Part shown: positions 1 through 8,700 of the stretch, piece by piece
Layout: the number at the start of each line of letters is the position of its first letter
Numbering within the stretch: the stretch's first letter is position 1
Origin: an uncultured Collinsella sp.
Lineage (GTDB): Bacteria > Actinomycetota > Coriobacteriia > Coriobacteriales > Coriobacteriaceae
Direction of reading: 5' to 3'
Assembly: GCA_900540995.1 (NCBI GenBank)
Contig: UQHO01000036.1
Span: 1 to 22,787, forward strand
Length of the DNA stretch: 22,787 nt
Position numbers and translations under genes: made by a program
Notes under the pieces: generated by a model
The model's input: only the letters and a program-made list of their open reading frames with translations
The model's database searches: none
What the model was told of the DNA's origin: nothing

Positions 1-2
1 AC

Positions 3-599
3 AAACATGGGCTTGTGGCGGGGGGGGAGCCGGTTCCCGGCGGTGGCAGCGCGAGCGCCTTTGTGGGCGCGCTGGGCGCCTCACTGTGCGGAATGGTTGC
101 CCGCTACGGTGCGACCAATCCCGCGCTTGCTGATCGTGCGGATGGCCTGACGAGCGCATTTGCCCAGGCGGATGAGTTGGCGCAGGAGCTTGTCGACTTG
201 GTTGCCGAGGATGTCCGTGCCTACGGGCAGGTGTCTGCCGCATACGGTATTCCGCGCGATGACCCGGCTCGAACCGCTGCGATTCAAGGTGCGCTGCACG
301 TGGCCGCCATGCCGCCGTACCGCATTATGGATGCGTGCGGTCGTGCGCTGGCGCTACTCGAGGACATGGCCGATAAGGGTTCGCGCCAGCTGCTGTCCGA
401 CGTGGCGTGCGGTGCCGTGTTCTGCCGCGCCGCCATGCAGGGCGCGAGCCTGACGCTCTTTGCCAACACTACGTCTATGAAAGACCGGGCGCGCGCCGAG
501 GAGCTCGAGGCGGCGTGCGATGAACTGCTGGATACGTGGCTACCGCGCGCCGATGCGCTGGCGCGCCGCGCCGCCGACGCCGCCAGGAAGAGGGGATAG
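3..599 (+). CDS. FTCD_C-family cyclodeaminase/methenyl-THF cyclohydrolase (5' partial)
   Basis: The protein belongs to the formiminotransferase-cyclodeaminase C-terminal family (FTCD_C; stand-alone forms include FchA). These all-helical, cytosolic enzymes form 5,10-methenyl-tetrahydrofolate from formimino-THF or interconvert it with 10-formyl-THF. The family signature PGGGSASA is visible near the start, followed by the usual Gly/Ala-rich first helix (GALGASLCGMVARYG) and the acidic helix with DVRAYGQV. The frame is open to the window edge, so the true start lies upstream; a GTG at 15 would remove residues before the signature. A run of eight G at 20-27 lies in the signature region, but the frame reads through it sensibly (VAGGEPVPGGG). 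The stop is two bases before the folD ATG, so the two genes are very probably translationally coupled. Which reaction dominates (cyclodeaminase or cyclohydrolase) cannot be told from sequence. Confidence 0.9.
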   Translation, partial: KHGLVAGGEPVPGGGSASAFVGALGASLCGMVARYGATNPALADRADGLTSAFAQADELAQELVDLVAEDVRAYGQVSAAYGIPRDDPARTAAIQGALHVAAMPPYRIMDACGRALALLEDMADKGSRQLLSDVACGAVFCRAAMQGASLTLFANTTSMKDRARAEELEAACDELLDTWLPRADALARRAADAARKRG

Positions 600-601
600 C
601 C

Positions 602-1456
602 ATGACAGAGCTGCTCAAAGGGGCCCCTGTTGCCCGCGCTTTGACCGAGGAACTCGCCGCTCGTTGCGCCGCTCTGCGCGAGCGCGGCGTTGTGCCGACG
701 CTGGCCATCGTTCGCGTGGGCGAGCGCGAAGACGACCTGTCCTACGAGCGCGGCGCCCTCAAGCGCTGCGAAAAGGTGGGCATTAAAGCTCGCCGCGTTT
801 TGCTTCCTGCCGATGTTTCGCAGGACGAGCTGCTGGCGGCTATTAAGGACATCAATGCTGACCCCGCTGTTCACGGCTGCCTGATGTTTCGCCCGCTTCC
901 CGCTGGACTTGACGAGGATGCGGTTGCCGCGGCGCTCGATCCCGCCAAGGACGTCGACTCCATGACGCCGGCCTCGCTGCTTACCACGCTTTCGGGTCGT
1001 GGCGAGGGCTTTGCTCCCTGCACGGCCGAGGCCGTGTTGGCGTTGCTGGACCATTACGGTGTTGAGCTGGATGGGGCAAAGGTCGCGGTCGTCGGTCGGT
1101 CGCTGGTGATTGGTCGTCCCGTTGCCGCCATGCTTACGGCTTGCAATGCCACGGTGACGACGTGCCATACGCATACGCGCGACTTGGCTGCTGAGTGCCG
1201 TGCAGCTGATATTGTGGTTGCGGCCGTTGGACGCGCGCGCACGATTGGCGCGGATGCGGTTCGCGAGGGCCAGACGATCATCGATGTTGGCATTAATTGG
1301 GACGAGGCCGCTGGCAAGCTGGTCGGCGATGTCGATTTTGATGCTACGGAACCGATCGTTGGCGCAATTACTCCCGTGCCGGGCGGCGTGGGGGCTGTGA
1401 CCACGGCGATCCTCGCCAAACACGTGATCGAGGCGGCGGAGCGCGCATCGAAATAG
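602..1456 (+). CDS. folD: Bifunctional methylene-THF dehydrogenase / methenyl-THF cyclohydrolase FolD
   Basis: FolD interconverts 5,10-methylene-THF, 5,10-methenyl-THF and 10-formyl-THF using NAD(P). The 284-aa length is normal for the family. Visible motifs are the catalytic Y48-x5-K54 in YERGALKRCEKVGI, the Rossmann signature VAVVGRSLVIGRPVAAML, and PGGVGAVTTAIL near the C-terminus. The usual VQLPLP motif reads LMFRPLP here, so the common Gln is replaced; I recall similar FRPLP forms in other anaerobes, but this is from memory. The ATG at 602 is chosen because it gives the canonical MTELLKG start and is preceded by AGGAAGAGGGG. An in-frame upstream start at 536 would overlap the cyclodeaminase gene. 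It sits two bases after the cyclodeaminase stop, forming a two-gene folate one-carbon unit. Confidence 0.96.
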   Translation: MTELLKGAPVARALTEELAARCAALRERGVVPTLAIVRVGEREDDLSYERGALKRCEKVGIKARRVLLPADVSQDELLAAIKDINADPAVHGCLMFRPLPAGLDEDAVAAALDPAKDVDSMTPASLLTTLSGRGEGFAPCTAEAVLALLDHYGVELDGAKVAVVGRSLVIGRPVAAMLTACNATVTTCHTHTRDLAAECRAADIVVAAVGRARTIGADAVREGQTIIDVGINWDEAAGKLVGDVDFDATEPIVGAITPVPGGVGAVTTAILAKHVIEAAERASK

Positions 1457-1557
1457 GCGTTTTTGCCCACAGGGGCTGCCGAAGCCGTGGTTTCGCCCTT
1501 TTCGTGTCGAAGCGATACACTGTTATCGTTTGATTTCTTCGCTTAAGGAGGATGCGC

Positions 1558-3081
1558 ATGCCGTGCACAACGATTTTGGTTGGTAAGAACGCGAGCTATG
1601 ACGGTTCGACGCTGGTCGCCCGCAACGAGGATTCGTCCAACGGAGTATTTGAGCCCAAGCGCATGCGCGTGGTGCATCCCGACGAGCAGCCGCGCGTTTA
1701 TACGAGCGTCCTGAGCCACCTGACGATCGAGCTGCCCGATAATCCCATGCGCTACACGAGCGTCCCCGACGTTATCCCCGGTCACGGCATCTGGGCCGAG
1801 GCCGGATTCAACGAGCTCAACGTCGGGATGTCCGCAACCGAGACGCTTACCACCAACGAGCGTGTTCGCGGTGCCGATCCACTCGTCGACTACGTGCCCG
1901 CTAAGGGCAACGAGGGCGAGGACGGCTACGTTCCGGCGCAGCCCGGCGGCCTGGGCGAGGAGGACATGGTGACCCTGGTGCTGCCGTACGCCAAGTCCGC
2001 CCGCGACGGCGTGCGCATCCTAGGCGACCTGCTCGAGCGCTACGGCACCTACGAGAACAACGGAATCGCCTTTAGCGACGTGGACGAGATCTGGTGGCTC
2101 GAGACCATCGGCGGCCACCACTGGATCGCCAAGCGCGTGCCCGACGACGCCTATGTGACCATGCCCAACCAGCTGGGTATCGACAGCTTTGACCTGGACG
2201 ACGCCGAGGGCGACCAGGCCGACCATATGTGCTCTTCCGACCTGCGTGCCTGGATGGCCGAGTGGCATCTGGATTTGACGCTGGGCGTCGAGGGCGACGG
2301 CCCGGCCGCGGTCTTCAACCCGCGCGAGGCATTTGGTTCGCACAGCGACAGCGACCATGTCTACAACACGCCGCGCGCCTGGTATATGCAGCGTTGCCTC
2401 AACCCCAGCGATGTGTGGGATGGCCCCGACGCCGACTTCACGCCCGAGAGCGACGACATCCCTTGGAGCCGCGTGCCCGAGCGCAAGGTGACCATCGAGG
2501 ACATCAAGTACGTGCTCTCGAGCCACTACCAGGGCACGGAGTACGACTGCTACGGCAGCAAGGGCACGCCCGCCTCGCGCGGCGCCTACCGTCCCATCGG
2601 CATCAACCGCAACAGCCAGCTCGCCGTGCTGCAGCTGCGCCCCTATGCGCAGCCTGCCTACCGCGCCGTGCAGTGGATGGCCTTTGGTTCTAACTCGTTT
2701 AACGCGCTGGTTCCGCTGTACGCCAACGTCGAGACCATGCCCGAGTACTATGCCGACACGCAGGCTCGCGTGACGTCCGAAAACTTCTACTGGGCCAACC
2801 GCTTGATCGGCGCCCTGGCTGACGTCCGTTTCCATGAGTGCGGCCGCGCCGTGGAGGACTATCAGGAGAAGGTCGGTGGCATGGGTCACAAGCAGATCCA
2901 TGACGTCGATGCTGCCGTAGCCGCTCTGCCCGAGGTCGAGGTGCCTGCCGAGCTTGCACGCGCCAACGAGGACTTTGCCGAGCGTGTTCGCGTGGAGACC
3001 GATGCTCTACTGGGCAAGGTGCTCTACACCACGAGCTGCGCCATGAAGAACTCTTTCGCGATGAACGATAACGTGAGGTAG
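1558..3081 (+). CDS. pepD: C69-family dipeptidase
   Basis: The protein is a peptidase family C69 (PF03577, Ntn-hydrolase fold) dipeptidase of 507 aa, normal for the family. It hydrolyses dipeptides, probably in the cytoplasm, since no signal peptide is seen. The N-terminus MPCTTILVGKNAS places the nucleophile candidate at Cys3, followed by the conserved RNED (22-25). In Ntn hydrolases the nucleophile is exposed by removal of the preceding residues, which is expected here. The ATG at 1558 is preferred over the in-frame ATG at 1552: the SD AAGGAGG (1545-1551) is six bases from 1558 but touches 1552. The gene stands alone with about 100 bases on either side. A peptide- and amino-acid-using lifestyle would fit, but the substrate cannot be inferred. 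Confidence 0.93.
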   Translation: MPCTTILVGKNASYDGSTLVARNEDSSNGVFEPKRMRVVHPDEQPRVYTSVLSHLTIELPDNPMRYTSVPDVIPGHGIWAEAGFNELNVGMSATETLTTNERVRGADPLVDYVPAKGNEGEDGYVPAQPGGLGEEDMVTLVLPYAKSARDGVRILGDLLERYGTYENNGIAFSDVDEIWWLETIGGHHWIAKRVPDDAYVTMPNQLGIDSFDLDDAEGDQADHMCSSDLRAWMAEWHLDLTLGVEGDGPAAVFNPREAFGSHSDSDHVYNTPRAWYMQRCLNPSDVWDGPDADFTPESDDIPWSRVPERKVTIEDIKYVLSSHYQGTEYDCYGSKGTPASRGAYRPIGINRNSQLAVLQLRPYAQPAYRAVQWMAFGSNSFNALVPLYANVETMPEYYADTQARVTSENFYWANRLIGALADVRFHECGRAVEDYQEKVGGMGHKQIHDVDAAVAALPEVEVPAELARANEDFAERVRVETDALLGKVLYTTSCAMKNSFAMNDNVR

Positions 3082-3115
3082 GGATTTCCCGTCGATCGAA
3101 TAGCGCTAAAACGCT

Positions 3116-3145
3116 TTGTCGCTTTCGTTCAATCTTGGGTACAAG
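3116..3145 (+). promoter_or_regulatory. Weak candidate promoter of the phasin-like/ubiB pair
   Basis: TTGTCG (3116-3121) and TACAAG (3140-3145) are separated by 18 bases and each match the housekeeping consensus at four of six positions. They lie 36 bases upstream of the next start codon in a 99-base gap. This is pattern matching only. Confidence 0.3.
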
Positions 3146-3180
3146 AACGCCAATGCAGTTGTTTGTGATTGGAGACAACC

Positions 3181-3597
3181 ATGGTTATGAAACTCGATCA
3201 GCTTGTTAACGGCGCCATTAACGTGGGCTTTGGCGCTGCCGCCGTTGCTGTCGAAGGCGGCAAGAAGGTCCTCGACGACCTTAACACCAAAGGCGAGCAG
3301 GTCCGCAAGGACACCGCCACCCCCGATATCGCCCGCAGTGTGTCCGACATGTTCGAGCAGGCCGGCGGCACCATCTCCGACCTGACCGAGCGCTTGGGCA
3401 TGCAGGGCGAGACCGCGGCCCAGCGCGTGCTTGACGAGCTCATCCTTGCCCGGGTCCGCGTCATGACCGCCCCCGAGCGCACGGCCTTCCTGGCCCATGT
3501 GCGCGACATCGTCGATTCGGTCGAGGACAACGTGACCTCGGTGCCCGTCGAGTCCGTTGAGCCCGACGATGCGAAGGATACCGAAGAAGCCGAGTAG
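3181..3597 (+). CDS. Phasin-like small helical protein
   Basis: This 138-aa protein is soluble and predicted almost wholly helical. The N-terminal third (MKLDQLVNGAINVGFGAAAV, then AVEGGKKVLDDLNTKGEQV) resembles the start of phasin-like/polyhydroxyalkanoate-granule-associated proteins. The middle contains a second amphipathic helix pair, and the tail (SVEPDDAKDTEEAE) is acidic and disordered. Nothing else in the window suggests PHA granules, so granule function should not be assumed. The ATG at 3181 is chosen because GGAG (3171-3174) is six bases away; an upstream TTG at 3169 has no ribosome binding site. It ends eight bases before the ABC1/UbiB kinase gene, so the two are almost certainly one transcript and may act together at the membrane. 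The family assignment is tentative. Confidence 0.75.
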   Translation: MVMKLDQLVNGAINVGFGAAAVAVEGGKKVLDDLNTKGEQVRKDTATPDIARSVSDMFEQAGGTISDLTERLGMQGETAAQRVLDELILARVRVMTAPERTAFLAHVRDIVDSVEDNVTSVPVESVEPDDAKDTEEAE

Positions 3598-3605
3598 CAG
3601 CGCAG

Positions 3606-5369
3606 ATGGCAGATTCCACCACCGATTTCAACAATCTAGATCCTCTGGGTGACGAGGCGGCGGTTGTCGATGAGGTCGACGCCGCCGTCTCGGGCGCTCG
3701 CAAGAAACCGCGCGCTGTCGATATGGTCCCCGAGGAGCCCGACGCGATGGCGCCGGATGAGGAATACCAGCTCACGCCGGCGGGTCGCCGCGAGCGCATT
3801 GGACAGATTGTCCGCCTCGTCAAAAAATACCGCGTGTGGGATAACCTCACGCCGGTTCGTTTGCGCCGCCTGCTCGAGGAACTCGGCCCCATGTTCGTCA
3901 AGATGGGGCAGATTCTGGCCAACCGGTCCGAGATTCTGCCGCAACGCTTTTGCGACGAGCTGCGTCGTCTGCGCTCCGACGTGGAACCGGTGCCGTACGA
4001 GGTCGTACTCAGTTGTCTGGAAGAAGAATACGGCCTGCGCCTGGGGGAGATGTTCGATGCGATCGACCCCAACCCGCTCGGTAGTGCGTCGCTCGCGCAG
4101 GTGCACCGCGCTCGTCTGGTGACGGGCGAGGACGTGGCCGTCAAGGTGCAGCGCCCCGGTGCGCAGCAGGTTATGGCACAGGACATCGATATCATCCGCT
4201 CGGTGGTGCGTATCGTTTCCAAGTTCGTCAACACCGATCAATTCGTTGACCTGCACGGCGTAGTCGAGGAGTTGTGGACCTCGTTTCGCGAGGAGACCAA
4301 CTTTTTGGCCGAGGCCAAAAACCTCAACGACTTCTACGAGTTCCATAAGAGCGTTCATGGCGTGACGTGCCCTAAATCCTATCTGGACCTGTGCACCGAG
4401 CACGTGGTGGTTATGGATTACGTCGACGGCATTTCGATCGCCGATCCTGAACGCTTGGTGGCCGAGGGCTATGACCTGGAAAAGATCGGTGCCGCGATTG
4501 TCGAGGACTACTCGACGCAGGTGCTCGATGACGGCTTTTTCCATGCCGACCCGCATGCGGGAAACATCATCCTCAAAGACGGCATCGTTTACTTTATCGA
4601 CTTGGGCATGGTCGGACGCATGTCGAGTCACGACCGCGGTATCGTCAAGGACATGATTTTCGCCGTGGCCGAGGGTGACGTGCCCAAGCTCAAGGATTCG
4701 CTCATGCGCTTTGCCGTGACGCGTGGCGATTCGGCCGAGCTCGATCATTCGGCCTTTTTGTCCGATTTGGACTTTATCGTGGCTGACTTTGCGGGCCTTG
4801 ACCTGAAGGATCTGGATATCGGCGAGTTTTTGACCTCGCTGCTAAACCTGGCGCGCAAAAACGATGTTGAGCTGCCGAGCGTGGTAACGATGTTCGCTCG
4901 CGGCATGGTGACGCTCGAGGGTTTGCTGACCGAGTATATGCCAAACGTCAACATGATCCAAATCATCCAGACGCACATCAAAAACGAAAAAAGCACCTAT
5001 GCGCGCGTGCGTGATATGGGACGCGATCTTGCCGCGAGCAGCTATCGCGCGGCAAAAGGCTCGCTCGAGGCGGCCGAGTATCTGGGCTTGGCTTCGCGTA
5101 TGCTCACGCGCGGGCAGCTTAAGGTGAACACGCAGATCATGAGCAGCGATAAGGCGCTGCGACAGCTGGGCGGAATTATCGACCGCATGTCGATGGCTAT
5201 CGTTATCGCCGGCCTGTTTATCGGTTCGTCGGTGGTGTACTACGCACGCATCGAGCCGGTTGTGTTTGGTATCCCGGTCATTGGCTTTATGGGCTACGTG
5301 AGCGCGCTGGTGCTGGCGCTTATGCTGGGCCGCAATATCTGGCTCAACAGCCACGGCGGCAAACACTAG
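3606..5369 (+). CDS. ubiB: ABC1/UbiB-family atypical kinase-like protein
   Basis: This 587-aa protein is of the ABC1/ADCK/UbiB family, membrane-associated atypical kinases/ATPases linked to isoprenoid-lipid (quinone) homeostasis. Family hallmarks are all present: KxGQ (K99-Q102, FVKMGQILANR), the Ala/Ser-rich replacement of the glycine loop (GSASLAQVHRA, about 159-169), the lysine in VAVKVQ (K180), EETNFLAEA (about 229-236), the catalytic HADPHAGN (313-320) and the metal-binding IDLG (331-334). Two hydrophobic segments at the C-terminus (about 540-560 and 562-582) anchor it. The first 60 residues are acidic and not conserved. Coriobacteria are not expected to make ubiquinone, so the substrate is probably another lipid or quinone. 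It is preceded by the phasin-like gene and followed by a terminator. Confidence 0.93.
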   Translation: MADSTTDFNNLDPLGDEAAVVDEVDAAVSGARKKPRAVDMVPEEPDAMAPDEEYQLTPAGRRERIGQIVRLVKKYRVWDNLTPVRLRRLLEELGPMFVKMGQILANRSEILPQRFCDELRRLRSDVEPVPYEVVLSCLEEEYGLRLGEMFDAIDPNPLGSASLAQVHRARLVTGEDVAVKVQRPGAQQVMAQDIDIIRSVVRIVSKFVNTDQFVDLHGVVEELWTSFREETNFLAEAKNLNDFYEFHKSVHGVTCPKSYLDLCTEHVVVMDYVDGISIADPERLVAEGYDLEKIGAAIVEDYSTQVLDDGFFHADPHAGNIILKDGIVYFIDLGMVGRMSSHDRGIVKDMIFAVAEGDVPKLKDSLMRFAVTRGDSAELDHSAFLSDLDFIVADFAGLDLKDLDIGEFLTSLLNLARKNDVELPSVVTMFARGMVTLEGLLTEYMPNVNMIQIIQTHIKNEKSTYARVRDMGRDLAASSYRAAKGSLEAAEYLGLASRMLTRGQLKVNTQIMSSDKALRQLGGIIDRMSMAIVIAGLFIGSSVVYYARIEPVVFGIPVIGFMGYVSALVLALMLGRNIWLNSHGGKH

Positions 5370-5420
5370 AGGCTGCGACCGTCACCGCATTTTCCTATCG
5401 CAAACAATAGCTTTTACCTT

Positions 5421-5448
5421 GGGCTTCGCCTGTGTGCGGGGCCCTTTT
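5421..5448 (+). terminator. Probable intrinsic terminator of the ubiB operon
   Basis: The stem pairs GGGC (5421-5424) plus inner CGC with GCG plus GCCC (5441-5444), followed by TTTT (5445-5448). It lies 51 bases after the ubiB stop and just before the riboswitch promoter. The stem is interrupted and the T-run short, so strength is uncertain. Confidence 0.55.
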
Positions 5449-5475
5449 GCGTGATACCATTTTGACGGTAATAAT
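5447..5475 (+). promoter_or_regulatory. Candidate promoter of the cobalamin-riboswitch transcript
   Basis: TTGCGT (5447-5452) is followed after 17 bases by AATAAT (5470-5475), five of six matches to the -10 consensus. A start site near 5482 would place the first bases of the riboswitch P1 stem (5485) right at the transcript 5' end. The overlap with the tail of the preceding terminator is compact but possible. Confidence 0.5.
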
Positions 5476-5484
5476 CGATGGCCT

Positions 5485-5657
5485 AGATGGTGGTGCGGAG
5501 ACGCACGAACGCGCGGTTTTCCTGCGCGTTTGGGAGAATCGGGGTGCAAGTCCCCGGCTGTACCAGTAACCGTAATTCCTCTTGGCTCGGGATGTTCGCG
5601 TCGCAGATCGGACGACGCGCCTGAGCCGTTAAGGTTAAGTCGGATCGCCTCCCATCT
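5485..5657 (+). ncRNA. Cobalamin (B12) riboswitch
   Basis: The core matches the cobalamin riboswitch pattern (Rfam RF00174 as I know it). GGGAGAATC is followed by GGGGTGCAAGTCCCC, then CTGTACCAGTAACCGTAA (about 5531-5577), the most conserved part of the class. A B12-box-like segment AAGTCGGATCGCCTCCC occurs near the 3' end. P1 can form between AGATGG (5485-5490) and CCCATCT (5651-5657). The T-poor region after P1 shows no terminator, but CCTCC (5648-5652) in the 3' part of the aptamer is complementary to GGAGG (5701-5705) in the leader of the next gene, so translational control is plausible. Covariance search was not possible here. Adenosyl- versus methylcobalamin preference is unknown. Confidence 0.87.
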
Positions 5658-5719
5658 TGCATGCGGCTGCGGCGTATGCCGCCGGTGTGCATAGGGCTCT
5701 GGAGGGAAGGGGGACCCCG

Positions 5720-8700
5720 ATGGGGGAACTCGAGCGTAACATGCGCGATGACGTGGGGCAGCCGCTGGGCAATGCTCCAAGTACAGACAATGGGGGACAA
5801 ATGGATATGTTTGAGGACGAGCGCGAGCGCGCCTCGCTGCATCGCCGTGGCGCGATTGCACGCGGCGTAGCCAAGCGCGGCCTGGTGGCATTCCTGGCCT
5901 TCGCGATGGCCTTCAGCACCACGCCGGCTCAGCTGTGGGCCGAGGGCGCCGAGGGCATTGCCGAGGCTGTGGCTCAGGCTACGACGCCGGGCGAGGACGC
6001 AGCGCTTGCGGGCGGTGCCGCTGAGCAGAGCGGCGCCGAGGTTTCGGATTCCGGGAGCGCGCCTGCAGCCAGTGCCGCCACAACAGAGGCAGCAACTGGC
6101 GACGAAGGCTCGGCGACGGGGGAGAGCCCCGCCACGAGCGAGCAGTCTTCGACGGCATCCGCTGGCCAAGCAGGATCTGCCGCCGCGGCTGCCGTCCAGA
6201 CAGAGAACTCGACAGAAACTGGCGATGTCGCCAAGAAGCAAGTCGAGGTCTCGTTCTCGATTGTCGGCACCGATGCCGACGGCAAGGCTCAGACCTGGGT
6301 GGCGCCTACGCAGCTCAAGCTCGACGATGGCGCGACGGCTGCGGATGCCTTCATTAAGCTGCAGGAGAAGACAGGCTTCAAGGCGAAGTACGAACCGAAC
6401 ACGGCATACGGTTTCTACCTCGAAAGCATCACGTCCCCGAGCGATGGTCGCACGCTAGCCTACGATCCGACGACTTATGCCTTCTGGCAGCTGTTCGTCG
6501 ACGGCGCGTCTTCCTCGGTTGGCGCGAGCAGCGTCAAGCTCACCCAGGGGCAGAAGATTGAGTTTGCCTATACGGCTGGTAGCTCGTCCCCTGTCGTTAA
6601 GGACCAGGTTGCCGCAAATGTGACCGTCATTGGTCGCGATGCCCAGGGCAAGACTCAGACTTGGGTCGATAACGCGCAGTATGTGGTGACGTCCGGCTCG
6701 AGCGCACTTGACCTTACGAAGGTCGCACTCGAGGCGAACGATATTGACGCCGTTGCTGCGGGCTCCTTCATTCTGAGCCTTAAGTACAACGGTGTTGAGC
6801 TGGGTACGCCGCTCGATTATTCGACCTATTGGCAGCTGTTCATCAACGGCAAGTCGAGTGACTATACGGCGGACAATGTCACCATCCATGCCGGCGATAC
6901 CGTCACGTGGTTCTACGGTGGCTGGGGCGACCAGTTGCCGTCCGATTCTGTCCATGCTTCCGTTCAGGTGCTTGGCAAGGACAAGGACGGCAAGCAGCAG
7001 GTTTGGGCTTCGACGGGTCAGACGAGTCTCAAGGCGGGCTCTACTGCCAAGGATCTCCTTGAGCAGACCGGCCTTAAGCTCGATGCCGGCGAATCGTCTT
7101 GGGGCTGGTTCCTCAACGGCATTTATTCGCCGTTCGATGATGAGTCCTATTGTGGCTATGATGCTGCGACCAATAGCTATTGGCGCTTCTACGTAAATGG
7201 CAAGTTCGCCGACGTTGGCGCCGGTGCCTACGAGCTCCAAGAGGGTGACGCCGTCACCTTTATGTATGGTGCTGACGCCGATGCCCTTCCTGGCCAGGTT
7301 CTTGGCTCTGTCGATGTTATCGGTCCCGATGTCAACGGCAACAATACTCGCTGGGGCTCGGCAAGCAATGTTTCTTTGCTCGAAGGCTCTACTGCCCAGA
7401 ACCTTATTGAGACGGTCCTGAAGGCCAAGGGCGTTACGTACAACGGCTCCCAGAGTGGTGAGTACTGGTTCCTCAATTCCATCAACTCGCCGTTCGATCA
7501 CAAGCCGTATGCCTGGGATGCTGCGACCAATAAATATTGGCACCTGTATATCAACGGAGAGCCCTCCTTACTCTGCGCCAATCAGATTACGCTCAAGAGC
7601 GGCGATAAGGTTACGCTTGCCTATACCACCGACGATTCGGCCATGCCCGATCCCGACAAGATTGTCGTGGACCCGAGTGCGACGACTCCTGATTGGGATG
7701 CCGAGTGGGCCGGCTACGGCAACAGTGGCAACGGTTCGACCGTAACGGATGCCAAGACGCCTGCGCAGGCCGCCGGTCTTAAGTGGGCCTTCGATTGGAA
7801 GGCCGAGTCTGGTCAGCAGTATGCCAACTGCAGCGAGCCTGTCATTGCTAACGGCTTTGTGTACATCGCGACCGAGAACGAGCTCATTAAGATCGATTCG
7901 TCCACGGGCAAAAAGGTTGCCTCTGCGCCGCTTGCCTCCAAGGTGAGCTATACCTCTCGTCCGATCTATACCAATGGCCTTATCATCGTTCCGCTCAACG
8001 GCGGTGCGGTCCAGGCGATTACTGCAGACAAGCTGATCTGCAAGTGGCTGACGCCTGGTTTGACGGACTTGACGCAGAGCTCCTGCACCGTCGTTTCGGA
8101 CGGCGAGTACGTCTATGTAGGCTCGGTCGATATTTCGTATGACGAGAATTACAACGCGACCTACGGCAACGGCTCCTTTGCGCGCATTAAGATTGCCACG
8201 GGCGAAGTTTCTTGGCAGAACATCGACCCTGCCGAGGGCTATTACTGGACTGGTGCGGCTTTGACGGATAAGTATGCCATCGTTCCTACGAGCGCGGGTA
8301 CGCTTAAGTGCATTGATAAGACGACGGGCGATGTCGTTTCGACTATGAAGCTCGGCGCTGTCGCAAATGCCGATTGCATTGCCGATCCGTCCAATGGTTC
8401 GACCTTCTATCAGATGACGCACGACGGAAAGCTCCATGTGATTTCGCTTTCGGCGAAGGGCGTGCTGAGTGAACAGAAGACGGTTGATCTGGGCCTTACG
8501 AATAATCTGAGCGCCCCTGCGGTGTCTGGTGACAATCTGATTGTCGGCGGACAGACGGCTACTGGCTCTGCTCTGGTTCTCTATAACCTGAAGACGGGTA
8601 AGACCACGATGGTCGCTGCTGCCGACGGCAAGGCGCTGCCGGCTGGCCTCAACGGTATTGCTGCTACTCCGCTGGTGAGTGTTCAGGGCGGCAAGACCTA

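Noticed and set aside
20..27. Run of eight G as a possible frameshift in the cyclodeaminase
   Set aside because: The frame across it gives VAGGEPVPGGGSASA, which matches the family pattern without correction.
284..1423. Long minus-strand open frame antisense to the cyclodeaminase and folD
   Set aside because: It is a shadow of two well-supported genes in GC-rich DNA, with Arg/Ala/His-rich composition and no family motif.
1457..1551. Terminator after folD
   Set aside because: A GGGC/GCCC stem followed by TTTT exists (about 1472-1502), but it has a large unpaired interior and I do not consider it reliable.
5657..5719. TTG start at 5657 for the large DUF4430 protein
   Set aside because: It lies inside the 3' strand of riboswitch P1, has no usable SD and would place a long odd extension before the signal peptide.
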